Shown: in pieces, positions 12,336-24,941 of the stretch
Numbering within the stretch: position 1 is the stretch's first letter
How the letters are laid out: every line of letters begins with the position of its first letter
DNA from: Rehmannia glutinosa
Taxonomy: Eukaryota > Streptophyta > Magnoliopsida > Lamiales > Orobanchaceae
Direction: 5' to 3'
Length of the DNA: 64,000 nucleotides
Assembly (NCBI GenBank): GCA_016081115.2
Contig: CM071936.1
Span: 90,573,943-90,637,942 of the forward strand
Position numbers and translations under genes: made by a program
The notes under the pieces: model-generated
Database searches by the model: none
The model's input: only the letters and a program-made list of their open reading frames with translations
Told to the model about the DNA's origin: nothing

Positions 12336-13606
12336 AATGAAGGTGAACACACTTGTCAGAGCTCCTGCTCCCGAGGTCTTGAAGTACGAGGGAAGGAGAG
12401 GCTTTGCATCTCTGTGGCACGAGGCACACGTCTTCTTTGCCGCATTTGTTGTGGTACCTAGACTGCGATGGTGGAAAAGCCACATTGGGAGTGGACAAAT
12501 GAAGACATGAAGAGATATAACTTGGACAATGTTGCCAATGATATTTTATATAAAACTCTTGATAAGGGCTTGTTTAATAAATTCAAATCTGCAAAACGGC
12601 CAAAGAAATTTGGGAAAAACTAACCTTAATTTTAGATGGGTGATCAAATTAAGGAAAACAAATTGATTGTTGTTGTTCAAAAGTTTAAAATTTTAAAATG
12701 CTTTGCGGTGAGAGTGGAGCAATTGCATGCCGATTCACAGAGATAACCGGTGAGCTCTCGGCTCTAGGAAAAAATATACACGAGAAGAAAATATATATGA
12801 AAATTCTAAGGATTGTCCCGACTTAGTGGGAAATGAAGGTGATAGGTTTGATATATTTAATAGACCTTACAAGAACATCCAACCATGAAATGTTTCTCGG
12901 ACATTAAAGCCTATGAATTTGAGCTCATAAGAAAAGAGCAAGATGAGATAGTTGTACTCATGGTGGTGAGTCCAAGAGAGTTGAAACTAAAAAGCCATTG
13001 ACCAGGAGGAGACTACCCTTATGGTAAAAGATTCAACAAGTTCTTAATAAGAACTACAAAAGAAACAAGGGTGAATCTTCCGGGAGACACTCAAAGACCT
13101 TCCAAAGTAAAGGAGGACGGACCACCAAAGAGAGCGATCACCAAAGGACTTAATATCGAGAGTTGATAATCGGAAAGATGAAAGCGCAAACTTTCAGAGA
13201 GTGAAAACTTGTGTTTGAACCGCAAATAAGCGGGGACATTTTGCTATTGATTGTCCCTATCCACCAAGAAACAAGCATATAAAGAAAAAGAAAGAAGAAA
13301 AGGTCGTCAGAGAGAGAATACAAGAAAAGAAGAAAGCCATGTTGGCTGCGAAGATTCTTGACACAACCAAGTGTAAAGAACTAGCAGAGTCGGATAGCGG
13401 TGAAGTCGACTACTCAATGACACGAGGAAGAAGAGGCTTTGATATGCCTCATGGCCAAAGAACAAGAAGATGAGGTACACTCTAATTCATCTCATTCTAA
13501 TTCTGATGATAGTGATAGTGACACAAATACTTCATCACCCATTGATCTTTATGATTCATTAGGAAAAATGATGAAAGATTTTGAGCATGTAAAAACGTCA
13601 CACACA
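12336..13606 (+). pseudogene. Z gag fragment, truncated (copy A)
   Basis: Copia gag homology is readable in shifting frames: EWTNEDMKRYNLDNVAND, KTAKEIWEKLTLILDG-like text near 12600, and FSDIKAYEFELIRKEQDEI near 12900. A zinc-knuckle region near 13210-13260 is also present. Many indels break it. It stops at 13606 at the duplication breakpoint and is followed by MULE sequence. The same region in copy B continues into a full pol. Confidence 0.75.
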
Positions 13607-15098
13607 ATGATCTCACGTACTCGAGCAATGTTGTTACAGGTAGGTGTCTCCCTGCTACAGTTGCTGCATTCAACGACTCTGCAATGTTGGATGTCATGAG
13701 AAAGTACCTTTTGTTGAGACAGTGTAGTCGCGTCTATTTCTCGTATCTGATGGCGGACAAGTAAGATATGACTTTGCTATTCACTCTATCCAGTGCAGAC
13801 ATTTGTTTTTCAAATTCGTCCTTCGTGTAAGCTTCTGCTGCTGCTATGAATGATTCTCTTATTTCATTGTTTTTCTTTTTGAAGCTTGCCTTCAAATTGT
13901 TTAGGAGATGATACATGCACAATCCATGGATACTTCAGGATACACCTAATCATTAAAATATTATTTTTTTCAGAATGTTCGTGACCGAAAATATTTTTGA
14001 AATCTCTATGTGAAACATTAAAGAAACATATTTGAAACATCTATGAAACATAACCTCATGAAATATTTTATAATTTGTACCTCATTTATTGTTGTTTCTA
14101 TCTTTGATATGTCATGCTAAAACTATGCACATGCTTTCCCGAGACCAAAATTTTGTCTCGAACTTTGTGAAAAACCATACCCAAGATCTATCATTTTCAG
14201 AATCCACTATTGCAAAAGCCAATGGGAAAATGCTCCCATTCCCATCTTGCATGCATGCAGACAACAAAGTCCCCCGTAACTTGCTTTCAGAAATGTACCA
14301 TCCACAACAACCACTGGCTTACAGTGTTTCCATCCATTTATTGATGCATTTATAGCCATGAACAAGAATAGGAATGTGTTATCCTCTTTTCTTACTATTT
14401 GATGTCGATCCGGGGTTTGTTTTTACGCAACATGTAAAGATAAAGTGGTAGTTTCGATAAGATTCATCCGGCCTCCCTCTTATAATTTCAAGTGCTTTCT
14501 TTTTTGATCTCCAAGCCTTTCTGTAGTCGAGACTTATTCCATGCTCATCCTTCATGTCTCTTATTATATCTATTGGTGTGTACACTGTTTTGATGTTGTT
14601 TAGATACTTTGATTTGACAATGTCTCCAACCATTTTTGCTGTAGTTTGTCTACTGTCATTCATTCTCGTATCGAGCGGACAAGTATGGTTGTTGTCGTAT
14701 TTTCGTACTATGAACTTTGTTGTCCTTGTTCTTGATTATGCTTTCAAATGCCAATTGCAACTTTCATTTAGGCACTTTATGTGGTATTGTTTGTTGCATG
14801 ATTTATTGACCTTATACTGGAAGTGATTTTTCAATGCAAAACAGCTGATGTGTTTTATCAATTCGTCCTTGTTGTTGTAAACATTTCCTATTTGGATTTG
14901 TTCTTCACAATTAATAGATTCCTTGATTTGCATTGTTTCTTGGACCACATTTTTGCTGATTAGGTTTGCATAGTCGATGTAGTCGATGAGATTTTGTCCC
15001 ATATTTTCCATTGTTGATCTCTCTTCTGATATGCTGCTGGTCCCCTCCATTGGATTTTGATGTGATGTTTCTTGCAAGCTTGTCTCTTTTGATTTCAA
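13607..15098 (-). pseudogene. MULE transposase, broken and C-terminally truncated
   Basis: From right to left on the minus strand: an N-terminal MuDR-type DNA-binding region (IGNVYNNKDELIKHISCFAL then CNWHLKA, 14736-15000); a linker (14379-14663, VYTPIDIIRDMKDEHGISLD); and the catalytic core with PVVVVDGTFLKASYGG (first DDE Asp) and PLAFAIVDSENDRSWVWFF near 14150-14345. Then follow MYHLLNNLKASFKKKNNEIR (13734-13922) and MTSNIAESLNAAT (about 13640-13700). A possible intron or insertion lies at 13930-14085. Frameshifts are present, and the C-terminal SWIM zinc finger expected in the family is missing. Confidence 0.8.
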
Positions 15099-15755
15099 GA
15101 GTAATTGGTTTTTGAATTAACTAGTAGGTCTATGCACGAGATAAAACTTCATCCAATCTTCTTCTTTGATTTTTACTTCCAAAAAGAACTTGGGTTGAAG
15201 TCATTTTCAATCTTTAATGGTGGCGAGAGATTCTCTCGGTTTGTATTTAATCGCATTTTTCCTCATCTCTGTGACTGTAATTGTTGTTCTAAAATTTCAT
15301 GCGGGGGTCTTTGAAAGTGCAATCCATTGGAATCAGGATCCCGTTATTTTGAAGTTGATATAATCCCCTGTTCTTTGCCCATTCTCCTTGTGGTATACTC
15401 TTGTTGGAACTTTATCCATAATCTTGTAGAATTTATCCTATTTGAAACATGAATGAAACATCGTTGAAACAAAGATGAAACAATTCCTCTGCACAGGGGA
15501 AGCAATGTGCTTCCGATGCAGAATATAAACACTTTTGAAACAACAATGAAATAACTTTGAAATAATTATCTAAATGATTGCATGCAGTTTTTTTGAGATC
15601 TAGACATTTTGATTTGTAAATTTTCATGACAATCAAACTTTTTAGGATGTTGTATTAAGTTTCAAATAAAATAAGTATTTTATAATATTGAATCACTCAT
15701 TTTGATCAAGTTTTGTATTCGCAAATTCGTTGTACAATCTCAAGTCCATCTTGTG

Positions 15756-15776
15756 TATATATATATATATATATAT
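15756..15776. repeat. (TA)n microsatellite
   Basis: This is a perfect TA run inside the MULE 5' region. Similar runs occur at about 23400-23418 and 50727-50748. Confidence 0.9.
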
Positions 15777-16189
15777 GTTCAATTATAATTTTGCATGTGG
15801 AAATAGATGTGATGATGTAAACAATATTTTTTCCGAGTAATTATGCATTGTTTTTTCGAGATTGGTGTTTGGTACCTTGTTTTTTGTTCTTCTCTCTTCT
15901 TTATTTTACTAATTTGCAGTTTGATTCTTCTTCCTTTGCAAATGATCGTCTTGTTTGTTATTCTCCTTCGCAAGGTATTTGCGCACTTTTTCCGGATGTC
16001 GCGTTGTGGATTTGCAAATCTATTTTGGTGGTGGTTTTTATATGCAGCGTATTGTGTGGTAATGTGTTGGCTTTGAGCGTATTTGTTGGTATTAGAATGC
16101 GGTCAACGTATTGTTAGGTAATTTTGGTTAAATCTCGGTATTTTGCGGTATTGGTCATAAATAGGTGGGCATTTGTGTCATTTTCCCTA

Positions 16190-16734
16190 TAATTTTGTTA
16201 ATTTGTTCCCAAACCCAATATGAAATAAATAAAAGCTCTAGTTAAAATTTATAAGAATTTCAAGAGTCCATGATCGAATAACATTGTATATCTAGAATAT
16301 ATTATATTTGCTTAAAATTTAAATTCGTGAAACAAAAATAAAAAATATTAGTAACATATTGTCAATAAAAAGAAAAGTGGAAAAGAAAAGTTTCAATATT
16401 GTCAAGAACTCTATTGACCTAGTCAAAATATATTTCTTCCATTAGTCCCAACAAAAATTTGCGGGTTTCCTAAAAAGAGAGAAAAAATTTGCATCACAAT
16501 CTAATTTGAGTTGTGCCGAGGGGACTAGGAGAGCATTTGGTGATGCCTCCGGGTTCCATTACGATTCTTAATGAATAATGTTGTAACTTAAATTAAGTCT
16601 AACCAATTGGGTCTAATAGAACACCCAACAAAATATTGGATCTCATCAAAGTTTATTATATTATGGGCTCATGCCTACATTATTAATATATTTTAGCTCA
16701 CGATTCTACTTAATTAGATGAGAAGAAACCTACA
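16190..16734. other. Spacer between MULE and duplication copy B
   Basis: AT-rich sequence with no readable gene and no match noticed elsewhere in the window. It is outside both duplication copies. Confidence 0.5.
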
Positions 16735-16880
16735 ACTTTAATTACATTACTTCATTTTGATTTTCTTACCATGATTGATGTTTAAGGTAATAGAATCCTT
16801 CCCTAATTCTTCTAACCTCTCAACAAGAAGATCATTTGGAAGAGATATGATTCAAGTCATCTTTTACATGAATTTATGAT
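16735..16880 (+). repeat. Third, partial copy of the GH9 upstream region
   Basis: This segment aligns with 4980-5130 and 27170-27320, sharing for example TTAAGGTAATAGAATC and GATTCAAGTCATCT. It stops at TTTATGAT, exactly where W copy B begins. It therefore looks like W-type sequence joined to another paralogue of the GH9 promoter region. Confidence 0.6.
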
Positions 16881-19442
16881 TTATAGAAAATTCAAGATTT
16901 GTCCCGAGAGAGAATACATTTAGGGTTTTGAAAATTCCTTGAGTGCTTAAAGAGAAAGAAATGAGTGTGATTGAAATAGTGATAATTTTGAAATTTAATC
17001 AACAATTAGTATCTAATTTGAGAAACTTTATTAGAGCATTTAATGAGCATCAATATTTATGTCCAATCATAAGCTCTCATCATCTTGTTGACATGCATCT
17101 TTAATTTCGGAAGTTTGTGGTGCATTTAATGATTTGACATCCTATGGAAAAAATTCCGCTCATTCAATGTGACATCTATCTTTTAGCCATTAAATGTGTC
17201 TATTGGTGTCTCTTGGTTGTCATTGACTCTTCGATGGATAGTCAAGTGACACTTGTTGTTGTCTTAGCCGGCCCGGATGACTTAACTTTGCTAATCACCG
17301 ATTTTGCTAATTTTACTCAAGCTAGAGTAAAATTATTCAAGTGCAATTCATTCTCAATTTTTACTCTTGACCGACTCTTCCGATAAAGTTAATTTAGCTC
17401 AATCAAGCCAAGTTCATTCTTTAGCTCTTCAAACTTCGATTCATATAGGGGCTTTGTGAATATATCGCCTAACTGTTTTTAAGTTGACACATACTCCATC
17501 CTAATGTCTTTCTTTACTACATAATATCGATAAAATGATATCTGACATAAATATGCTTAGTTCTGAGTGCAACAAATTTGGATTTTGAGTGATTGCTATT
17601 GCACTTGTATTGTCACACATGATTAAAATTTCACTTTCTTCAATATTATAATCCCTTAACTATTGTCTCATCCATAAAAAGCTGTGTACTGTGACTTTTC
17701 GCAACTATGTACTGCTTGATTTGTAGATGTTGCAATTGAATTTTGTTTCTTGTTGAACCAAGAAACTTACATGTTTCGAAATATTTGAAAAGTATCAAAT
17801 GTACTCTTCCTGTTTTTTACATCCAGTATAATCAGAATCTGAGTAGTCTAAGCTTGAATTCCCATTCTTTAGGATACCATAATCCAATTTCTTGGTTCCT
17901 TTTTGGATACCTCTTCTTGGCAGCTGTCATGTGACTTTCCTTTGGGGCAGACTGAAATCTTGCACATACACCTACTAAAAATGTGAAGTCGAGTCTTATT
18001 TTGTCAAACAGAGAAATGATCCAATGGGTGTTCTATACCTTGTTTGATCTATTGGTTTTCCGTCAACATCAAGATCAATCTTTATAGATGTGTTCATAGA
18101 TATCTTAAAGTCCTATGAAGAAAGTTAGTTCTCCCATCATGCTCATCTCAAATTTCCCTTGCATGGGCCTTTAGAATTTGTCACATAACTTTTTGTTTGT
18201 GGATCCAAAGATGATGCCCTCCACATAGATTTGCAAAAATTGAATGCTTTCTCCATCTTGGATTCCAAATAAAGTTTTGTCAACCTTTTCTTTGTGAATC
18301 TATTGCCTATAAGAAATTGAGGCGGTGCGTCATGCCAAGCTCGGGAGCCTGCTTGATCCATAAAGTGCCTTTTTCAACGTATACATTTTATCTCCTATAG
18401 TCTTACGCTCAAATCTTGGAGGTTGTTCAACATAAACTTATTTCTCTAATAATCCATTTAGAAATACACTCTTCACATCCATTTGATAGGATGTGAAGTT
18501 CTTGTGAGCAACATAAGCTAGAAACATTCTTATTGCTTCAAGTCTTGCAACAGGAGCAAATATTTTTAAAATCTATAGCTTCTTCTTGGTAATACCCTTT
18601 GGCTATTAATCTTGCTTTTTTTCAACAACAATTCCTTCTTCATTCATCTTATTTACGAATACTCACTTTATTCCAATAACATTTTGGTGAGCGGTATGTG
18701 AACCGATTCCCATACTTTGTTTCTCAAACTGGTTTATTCTTCTTGCATGGCTATAATCCGTGTGTGTCTTCTAATGCTCTTGACACATCTTTTGGTTCAA
18801 CTTGAAAAATAAAAACCGCAAACGTGGCTCATGTTGAGTTTTAATCTTGTTCTAACTCTTTCTCTTGCATTGCTAAAGATTAACTCATGTGGATGGTCTA
18901 TTAGCCATCTCACATCAAGGTTGGAGTAAGTCTGTTGGATTGACTTGGTTACGAACTAAGTTATCTTGAACAACTTCTACTTGATCAATAGTATTCAAAT
19001 GTAACTTTTTCAACTCTCTCCGAGATTGACTATCTCATCCTCATCGGGATCGGGACTTCCGAGAGCGATCTCAATATAAGGACTCTTCGAATAATTGATT
19101 GATTCATCTTTTACTAACTCATCAATGTCTTACCAACTGTTCATCAAATACAACATGTATTGATCTTTGACCCTAGTCTTTTTTATTGATATTGGGTTAT
19201 TCAAATTTTACAACTTTCAAATTATCTTTTATTGTTGTGAATAAAACATTTGCTTCCAAAGATGTGGAAGTATTCAACATTTGACTTTCTCCTGTCCAAA
19301 TTTTATAGGGGTTTTGGATGGTTGTTTGTTGATCATACATCTATTCCGAGTATAATAAGTTGTGTTGATGGCTTGACTAAAATCTCTTAGGCAAGCAAGC
19401 TTCACCTAACATGGTTCTTTAGCTTCTTTGAGGGTTCTGTTT
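16881..19442 (-). mobile_element. Degenerate Ty1/copia pol remnant (W, copy B)
   Basis: Same remnant as 71-2697. The RT part is readable at 18143-18361 (PPQFLIGNRF and GSTNK-like text) and the active site reads YVEG, so the catalytic Asp pair is lost here too. Many differences from copy A fall at CAG/CTG sites, for example TTCTGAGAG in copy A against TTCCGAGAG here. Confidence 0.85.
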
Positions 19443-20125
19443 CAAGACAAGAAAAATCTAAAACGACAACAATTTTTCACCATTGTCTATTAAGAAATAA
19501 CACTATTGTATAAGGTGGTGTTGTAATAGGAGTACTAAATGACAATGAAAACAAATGTTGTTGTTGAGAAATAAAGAGAAAAGTTCGCAATAAATGATTT
19601 ATACTGTTTGTTGTTTTTTCTCAACCACAACAATTTTGCATCTATGAAAAATGTTGTCTTTGAATGTGATTTTTGCAATTATATGCAACAATATTTTTTG
19701 GTTTTTGATACTGTAATTACAAATTAAACTTATAAGACAAGAATAAAATTTGAAATTAGACTACATCAAATTGCATTCCATAATTAAATGTCACAGAATG
19801 CTAATGATTCAGTATCGGTTGTACATAAAGTCCTCTACCAAAATAAAATGCCTTTAACAACAAAGATTAAATATCAATTATACATAAAATCCTCTCTCTC
19901 CTCTCTGCCAAAACAAAAGGCCCAAAACACCAAATATGTTTTTATGTCAATGATGTACGAGATAGTAGCTCCAAGTGGTATCCTTCTATAGCAACTCAAT
20001 AACATTAAAGTGTCCATAAAAATCACTTTTGCATGTGCTATAACACCGAAGTGTAGAATTTTGCCACGTTAAGTCGATTGCATCCCCTTTGGTGCCTCCC
20101 GACTTTCCGGACACGTGGAACGAGT
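19443..20125. mobile_element. CACTA-like terminus fragment (copy B)
   Basis: Counterpart of 2698-3345. It starts CAAGACAAGAAAAATCT, followed by the same GACAACA / TTGTTGTC repeats. It is again partial. Confidence 0.45.
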
Positions 20126-20443
20126 TCCTCTATGCTTGTATCGTATTGCGATCTTAATTTAGATGCATGTGCTTATATTTTCGTAAATTTATAGATAAAC
20201 CGAGTGTGGATATTTTATAATTTATTTTTTCTTTTCTTATTATCTCTTTTTCTTTCATATGTAGCTTCTCCAATTGCTATATATTTATGGAAAAATATAT
20301 TTTTACGCTCACATTTTTTTTTTGGATGTTTTTACGCTCCCACCTTTTATTAAACTTTTTATGATTGCAAGTATTTTGCAGACATTATGACCTTATTGTT
20401 TCAAAGTTGTTTCAAGCATATTTCGGCTAACAAAAAGTTGAAA

Positions 20444-20446
20444 TAT
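20444..20446. repeat. Target-site duplication TAT (left)
   Basis: TAT directly precedes CACTAC. It is repeated at 25800-25802, and copy A has a single TAT at the matching place (GAAATATAATTTATGCC, around 3660-3676). Confidence 0.9.
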
Positions 20447-20468
20447 CACTACTACAAAAATGTTGATT

Positions 20469-20870
20469 GACACGGTTTTAAACCGATGTCTATTAGTAAC
20501 ACAACCGCTGTTTGAACCACTGGGGTTAAAAGTTTGAACTTTTTGACAGCGGTTTAAAACCGGTGTCTTAGAGATAAAATATCCACTTTCTAAGTCCCTG
20601 ATGTTAAAAGTTTATGTATTTGACACCGATTTTAAACTGGTGCCTTTTGATGAATAGACACCGCATCATACACCGGTTATAAACCGGTGTTGTTTCCTCT
20701 AATGACACCGGCTCAAAACCGGTGTCTATGGAGAATAGACATCGCTTGTTCACACCGGTTTTAAACCGGTGTCGTTTAATTCAAAGACATCGCATCAAAA
20801 CCGCTGTCTTAATGTTTTTAGAAGCAGTTTTAAAAGGGTTGTTTATTTACGCAAGGACACCGGTCCAAAG
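20469..20870. repeat. Left subterminal repeat array of the CACTA element
   Basis: About seven degenerate palindromic units of the form GACACCGGTTT...CCGGTGTC, for example near 20544, 20621, 20704 and 20753. In CACTA elements such arrays bind the element's own transposition protein. Confidence 0.85.
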
Positions 20871-21738
20871 CTGCAAAAAATCCATATAAATAAACAATTC
20901 ATTATGAAATCCAATTCTAGCAACCATCATAAGTTCACTACCAATTAAACATGAAATCCATTAATACTAAAGTCACCTCCAATAGCCAAAATCCAACAAA
21001 AAGTACTAGTAGTGAAGTTTCCTTTCGATAAAACAACTATAAACTCATAATCCAATTCCATCAACCAACAAAAAGACTATATAATTCAACTAAAGGCAAC
21101 AAAATCCATATGATCAACATAGCTCATGTCATTCAAGCTTTCAAAAATGCTCAAGCTTCTCCTACTCAGCCTTTAACCTTTATTTCTCGTCACGAAGCTC
21201 ATTCTATACAAACAGAGTTAAATGATTTAGTCATTAATGAACCAACCCTTCTCAGCAATCAAAGTAAATTATGCACAAAACATACAGACAGTGCATAATT
21301 TAGTCAAAGAATAGCAAAGGAATATGACTTTAACAATTTACGTGTTAACTTCACAAAACATATCTCCAATTACATCATTAGAGTTCCACACTCCCTGATA
21401 AGCACCACCATGCATATACTTCTTATGATTGCTGATATATTGTTGCGTGCATGTAACACATGGAACTTTCAACTCTCTTCTCATAAAGGGTCTTTACTGA
21501 TAGGGACAACTACTTCTCCTCACACAAGAAACTTTTAGAAACTATCCACTTTCTGTCATAAACATAAGTTGTATTTAAAACTATCTTAGAGCACTAACAG
21601 ACCATTGGTTCTATATCATTGGATGCTTCTATTTAAACATGCTTTCTATTCAATGTTTGGACAGAAAGGTTGGAGTGGAATTAATGATGACCAGCAAATA
21701 TGATACGTATCTTGATATCTTCAAACCTAATGCCGTGA
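20871..21738. other. CACTA interior 3' of the ROP fragment
   Basis: No supported gene. On the minus strand this would be sequence downstream of the ROP stop (3' UTR or captured intergenic DNA). A 62-residue open frame at 21110-21298 (+) has no family features I recognise. Confidence 0.4.
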
Positions 21739-23841
21739 TCACAGTATAGAGCATGCTTTTGAGCCTTTCCTTTCTTTTTCTTTTGCTTGGGTGGCTGGAG
21801 AACAAATTTAATGGCTGCATCAAAAGCTGCTTTGACATTCTGAAGTTAAAAAAAAAACAACAAAGTAAAAAGAGACTAGTTCAGTTTTGAGCCTTAAATT
21901 ATCATGAATGTGGTTCCAAAAATAGGCAATTGAATCTCATGCACACCTCTTGTGTTTTTGAACTACATTCAATGTAAGCTGGAGAACCAATCAATTTTCT
22001 TAGCTCCTCCCCCTGGAAGTGTGAACTGTGAAGGTAACATAATGTTGTACAAATCAGGAAAAAAAAAGTCATAAAATAAAAAAAAACAGAAAGAAGGTAG
22101 GTGTAGAGCACAAGCAGTAGAATCTCACCTGTGCTGCAGTGATTGGTACAACACCTGGATGATCAATGAAGATCAATGAAGAACTGCTTGTCATCCCGAA
22201 GATCTGAATCCATCAAAAGCAATAAAGAAAACCTCCATTGAGCAAATTATGCGCTATTTTCACTCATTAAAACATTAGAGAACATAAATTAGAACAATAA
22301 TCCTAAAATCAATTTCTTCAGCATGTATGATCAGTAATACACATATGGAGGTCAGTTATCCATAAGTTTCACGATAACAACATATATATATGTATGTATA
22401 AACAAATTAGAACAGAGTAATCATGCAAGAATGTGAGAAAAAGTCATTGCTGTACATCCTACAAATACCATAAAAAACTGTTGGCAAAGGCTTCCTCCTA
22501 TGATGTTTTAGAGATTAGTTTCTAGAGAAGAATGGAAGGAAATAAAAGCACAAACAGAAATGAGGATTTAAGAGAAGTGCTAAAATCTGCTACCAAGCGC
22601 GAAAAGACAATGAAGATGACATTAACAACTGTTACAAGCTTCGCATTAGTTTCATCCATGCCTTTTCATTTTACATGAAAAAGTCTTCTAAAAATTAAGT
22701 ATAAAGGTAAAGCCAGTGACTTGATTGAACAAAGACCAGAAGGTGCCAAAATTTTGATCAGAAGCATGACTGAATAGGTTAGAACTCCACATCCATGAAT
22801 CCATGCTAAATTTGTCACATAAATAAGTTACAAAAGCAACAAAAGATGACGATGCCAAACTACTTCTCACAACTTCCACCTCAATTATTTTTAATTGGCT
22901 TTAGTTTATCACAAGTATCACATACTAGCATACATAAAACGCATTCACTTGACGATTTTTTGCCTAGATAGTGAAAGCATGGCAGCTGGAGATTAAATCT
23001 AAGTGCACCAACACACTGAATATGAAAGATTCCGCTCCAACTTTATACACTTCTACTTTAATACAGTTGTTAAAGTTGTTTACAAAACTGCTAGTAGAGA
23101 AGCTTGAAGCTGAAAAGATGTCTATGTGTCCATCACATATCCTTTTGGAATATTTAACAGCATAATGTTGTTTCAATAACAGCAAACTACAATTTTGAAA
23201 AGAATATCTCGAGATACTGGTTCATAGCACTTAAGAAATGAACTCTCTCACCAAGTTTTGTGCCAACAAGAACTATAGGGACACCAGGGGCATAATGCTT
23301 CAATTCCGGAATCCACTGTTAAAAATGAGTAAGAACAACAACAATCATCAATATAAAAGAGATTGTCGACAATAAAGGAAAAGAAAATGTGAGAGCAAAT
23401 ATATATATATATATATATAAAAGATTGTTACAAGTAAATAGTAGAAAAGGGAAAAGAGTAAAAATAAAATAAAATATTTTAGCAATCAAGTCATTACCTT
23501 CTTGGAGACATTTTCATAGCTTGCCTTACTGATGAGAGAAAATGCCAGAATGAAAACATCAGCCCCACGATAACTCAAAGGTCTTAATATGTTGTAGTCC
23601 TCTTGCCCTGTTCCATAAAATGAAAAATGAAAGTTCAATATTTATAACAGAAATATATAACGATGAACACATGGCTAAATTTATCCATATGGGTGTGTAT
23701 GTATAAGAATCTTTGGAAGTACAGATGTCAAGGAAGACATTTCTATTAATTACCAGCAGTATCCCACAGGCCTAAGTTAACAGTGCTTCCATTGACGACC
23801 ACATTTGCACTGAAATTATCAAACACAGTAGGCACATAATC
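21739..23841 (-). pseudogene. Captured ROP/RAC small GTPase fragment, P-loop exon missing
   Basis: ROP GTPases are plant Rho switches at the plasma membrane that control polarity and signalling. Minus-strand exons are 23754-23841 (DYVPTVFDNFS to WDTAG, switch I/II), 23498-23607 (GQEDYNILRPLSYRGADVF), 23252-23315 (WIPELKHYAPGVPIVLVGTK, containing the TKxD base-recognition region), 22129-22203 (LRDDKQFF), 21947-22012 (GEELRKLIGSPAYIECSSKT, containing the SAK-like loop) and 21739-21839 (VKAAFDAAIK then a Lys-rich tail). Splice sites are GT/AG with preserved phases. The first exon with GDGAVGKT is absent upstream, so GTP could not be held normally. A 10-bp tandem duplication in the 22129-22203 exon shifts the frame, and a 1-nt loss before the end destroys the Cys-x-x-Leu prenylation box. 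Arg is Ile in EDYNxLRP. It is probably non-functional as a GTPase. Confidence 0.9.
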
Positions 23842-24353
23842 CTGTTTCATTTAAAAAAATGTTAAACAGTCAACAAATAATATTTCAAAGAAAAAGAGAA
23901 TATGGCGCATCATATCAGATATTAATCAACTTCGGATGACAGATTCAGAGCATGTATAAATCAAGTATCTCATCATTGACAGACACATATATATTAACCT
24001 GTCATTCTCCGAACGTAATATAAAGCTAAGCCCACATCACATATTCCTTATAACAAATTCCCATGGACGTTTTACTATTCTCATCCTTAAGTAAGATAGG
24101 CACATAATTTCCAAGAGCAGTTACCTCCACCTGCCAAATCATTTATAGGAATACCAAGTGACTCAAGCTCAATTAGATGAACAGAATTTCCAGCTCCATA
24201 AGAAATCCAAAACCAAAACACAATGTCTATTCCAACAACAATCAATACCATTCCATACACAGACCTTAGAATTTGATAATGAGCAGAGTGAGAAACACCC
24301 CAGCCATTTTACCTTACTATAAAACAGTCCCCACGTAAAGTTCCAAGCACCAA

Positions 24354-24941
24354 TTAATTCACAGAATCAAAAAGTTCACAAGCCAATGATTTTCTCAATA
24401 TAAAAAGCGGGAAAAATAGAGAGAGTGGCGAGACCTCTGATTCCGAGCAGCGAGATTGAGGAGCGCGAGTAGCGCAGCCTCGCGAGCTGCGAGAGGGAAC
24501 GAGCTGTGGAGCATCAAAATGAGCGGCGAAGCGGCAGCGCACGGCAAACTTAGAATTGGCACTTGAGGACTTCCTGACCAGCCTCCTCACATCTCTCGCC
24601 GCCTCGATTTTTGCTTTCAGATCTTCACCGCAGCAAAGAAAACCAGGCCAGCGGTATAGAGCAGCGGCTCCTTCAATTGCACGGCCAAGCTAAAGAGTCC
24701 GTGGGCGAAGAACATCGCGGTGGTTAGGGCGATAGCAACGAGGGTGGTGACGGTTCGTGTCGAACCCGAGAGCAAATCCTGACCCGGGTTTGGGTTCTTC
24801 GACGATTCGATTACCCAATTTTTTACGGCAATGGAAATGGAAGCTGAAATTAAGAATTTCAAGAGTTTTGGCAGTAGGGAAAAAGGAGAGGATTTTAGGT
24901 TTTGTGAGGGGTGGGCGAAGTAGTAAGTAGATGCTACTCAA
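24354..24941 (-). other. Second GC-rich segment inside the CACTA, possible captured exon
   Basis: This stretch is clearly richer in G+C than its surroundings. One minus-strand frame (24617-24862, 81 codons) has a hydrophobic run, TLVAIALTTAMFFAHGLFSL, that could span a membrane. A second frame (24354-24590) is Arg/Ser-rich. It lies where the ROP promoter and first exon should be but does not encode a P-loop. I do not recognise the source gene. It may be a promoter or first exon captured from another locus, making the element chimeric. Confidence 0.4.

Larger units (their letters stand above)
71..13606 (+). repeat. Segmental duplication, copy A
   Basis: This block matches 16881-35710 in the same order and orientation: W copia remnant, CACTA-like end, inverted-repeat element, GH9, MITE, Z LTR and Z gag start. 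The match begins at TTATAGAAAATTC (71 against 16881) and ends at CGTCACACACA (13606 against 35710). Beyond that point copy A runs into a MULE while copy B continues in Z gag. Without the CACTA insertion in copy B the two copies are almost equal in length. A true duplication or two haplotypes laid end to end by the assembler are both possible. Confidence 0.9.
13607..16189 (-). mobile_element. Truncated MULE (Mutator-like) transposon
   Basis: The right end, read on the minus strand, begins TAGGGAAAATGACACAAATG (ending near 16189), typical of Mutator-like termini. A degraded transposase lies inside on the minus strand. The left end is missing: transposase sequence runs straight to the junction with Z gag at 13606/13607, so the second terminal repeat is gone. 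GAAACA-type runs at 14000-14060 and 15440-15560 resemble those of the element at 3.5-4.9 kb. Confidence 0.7.

Noticed and set aside
21739..23841. A normal host ROP gene simply located near a transposon.
   Set aside because: It lies wholly between the two CACTA ends, lacks exon 1, has two frameshifts, and the whole block is absent from the matching place in copy A.
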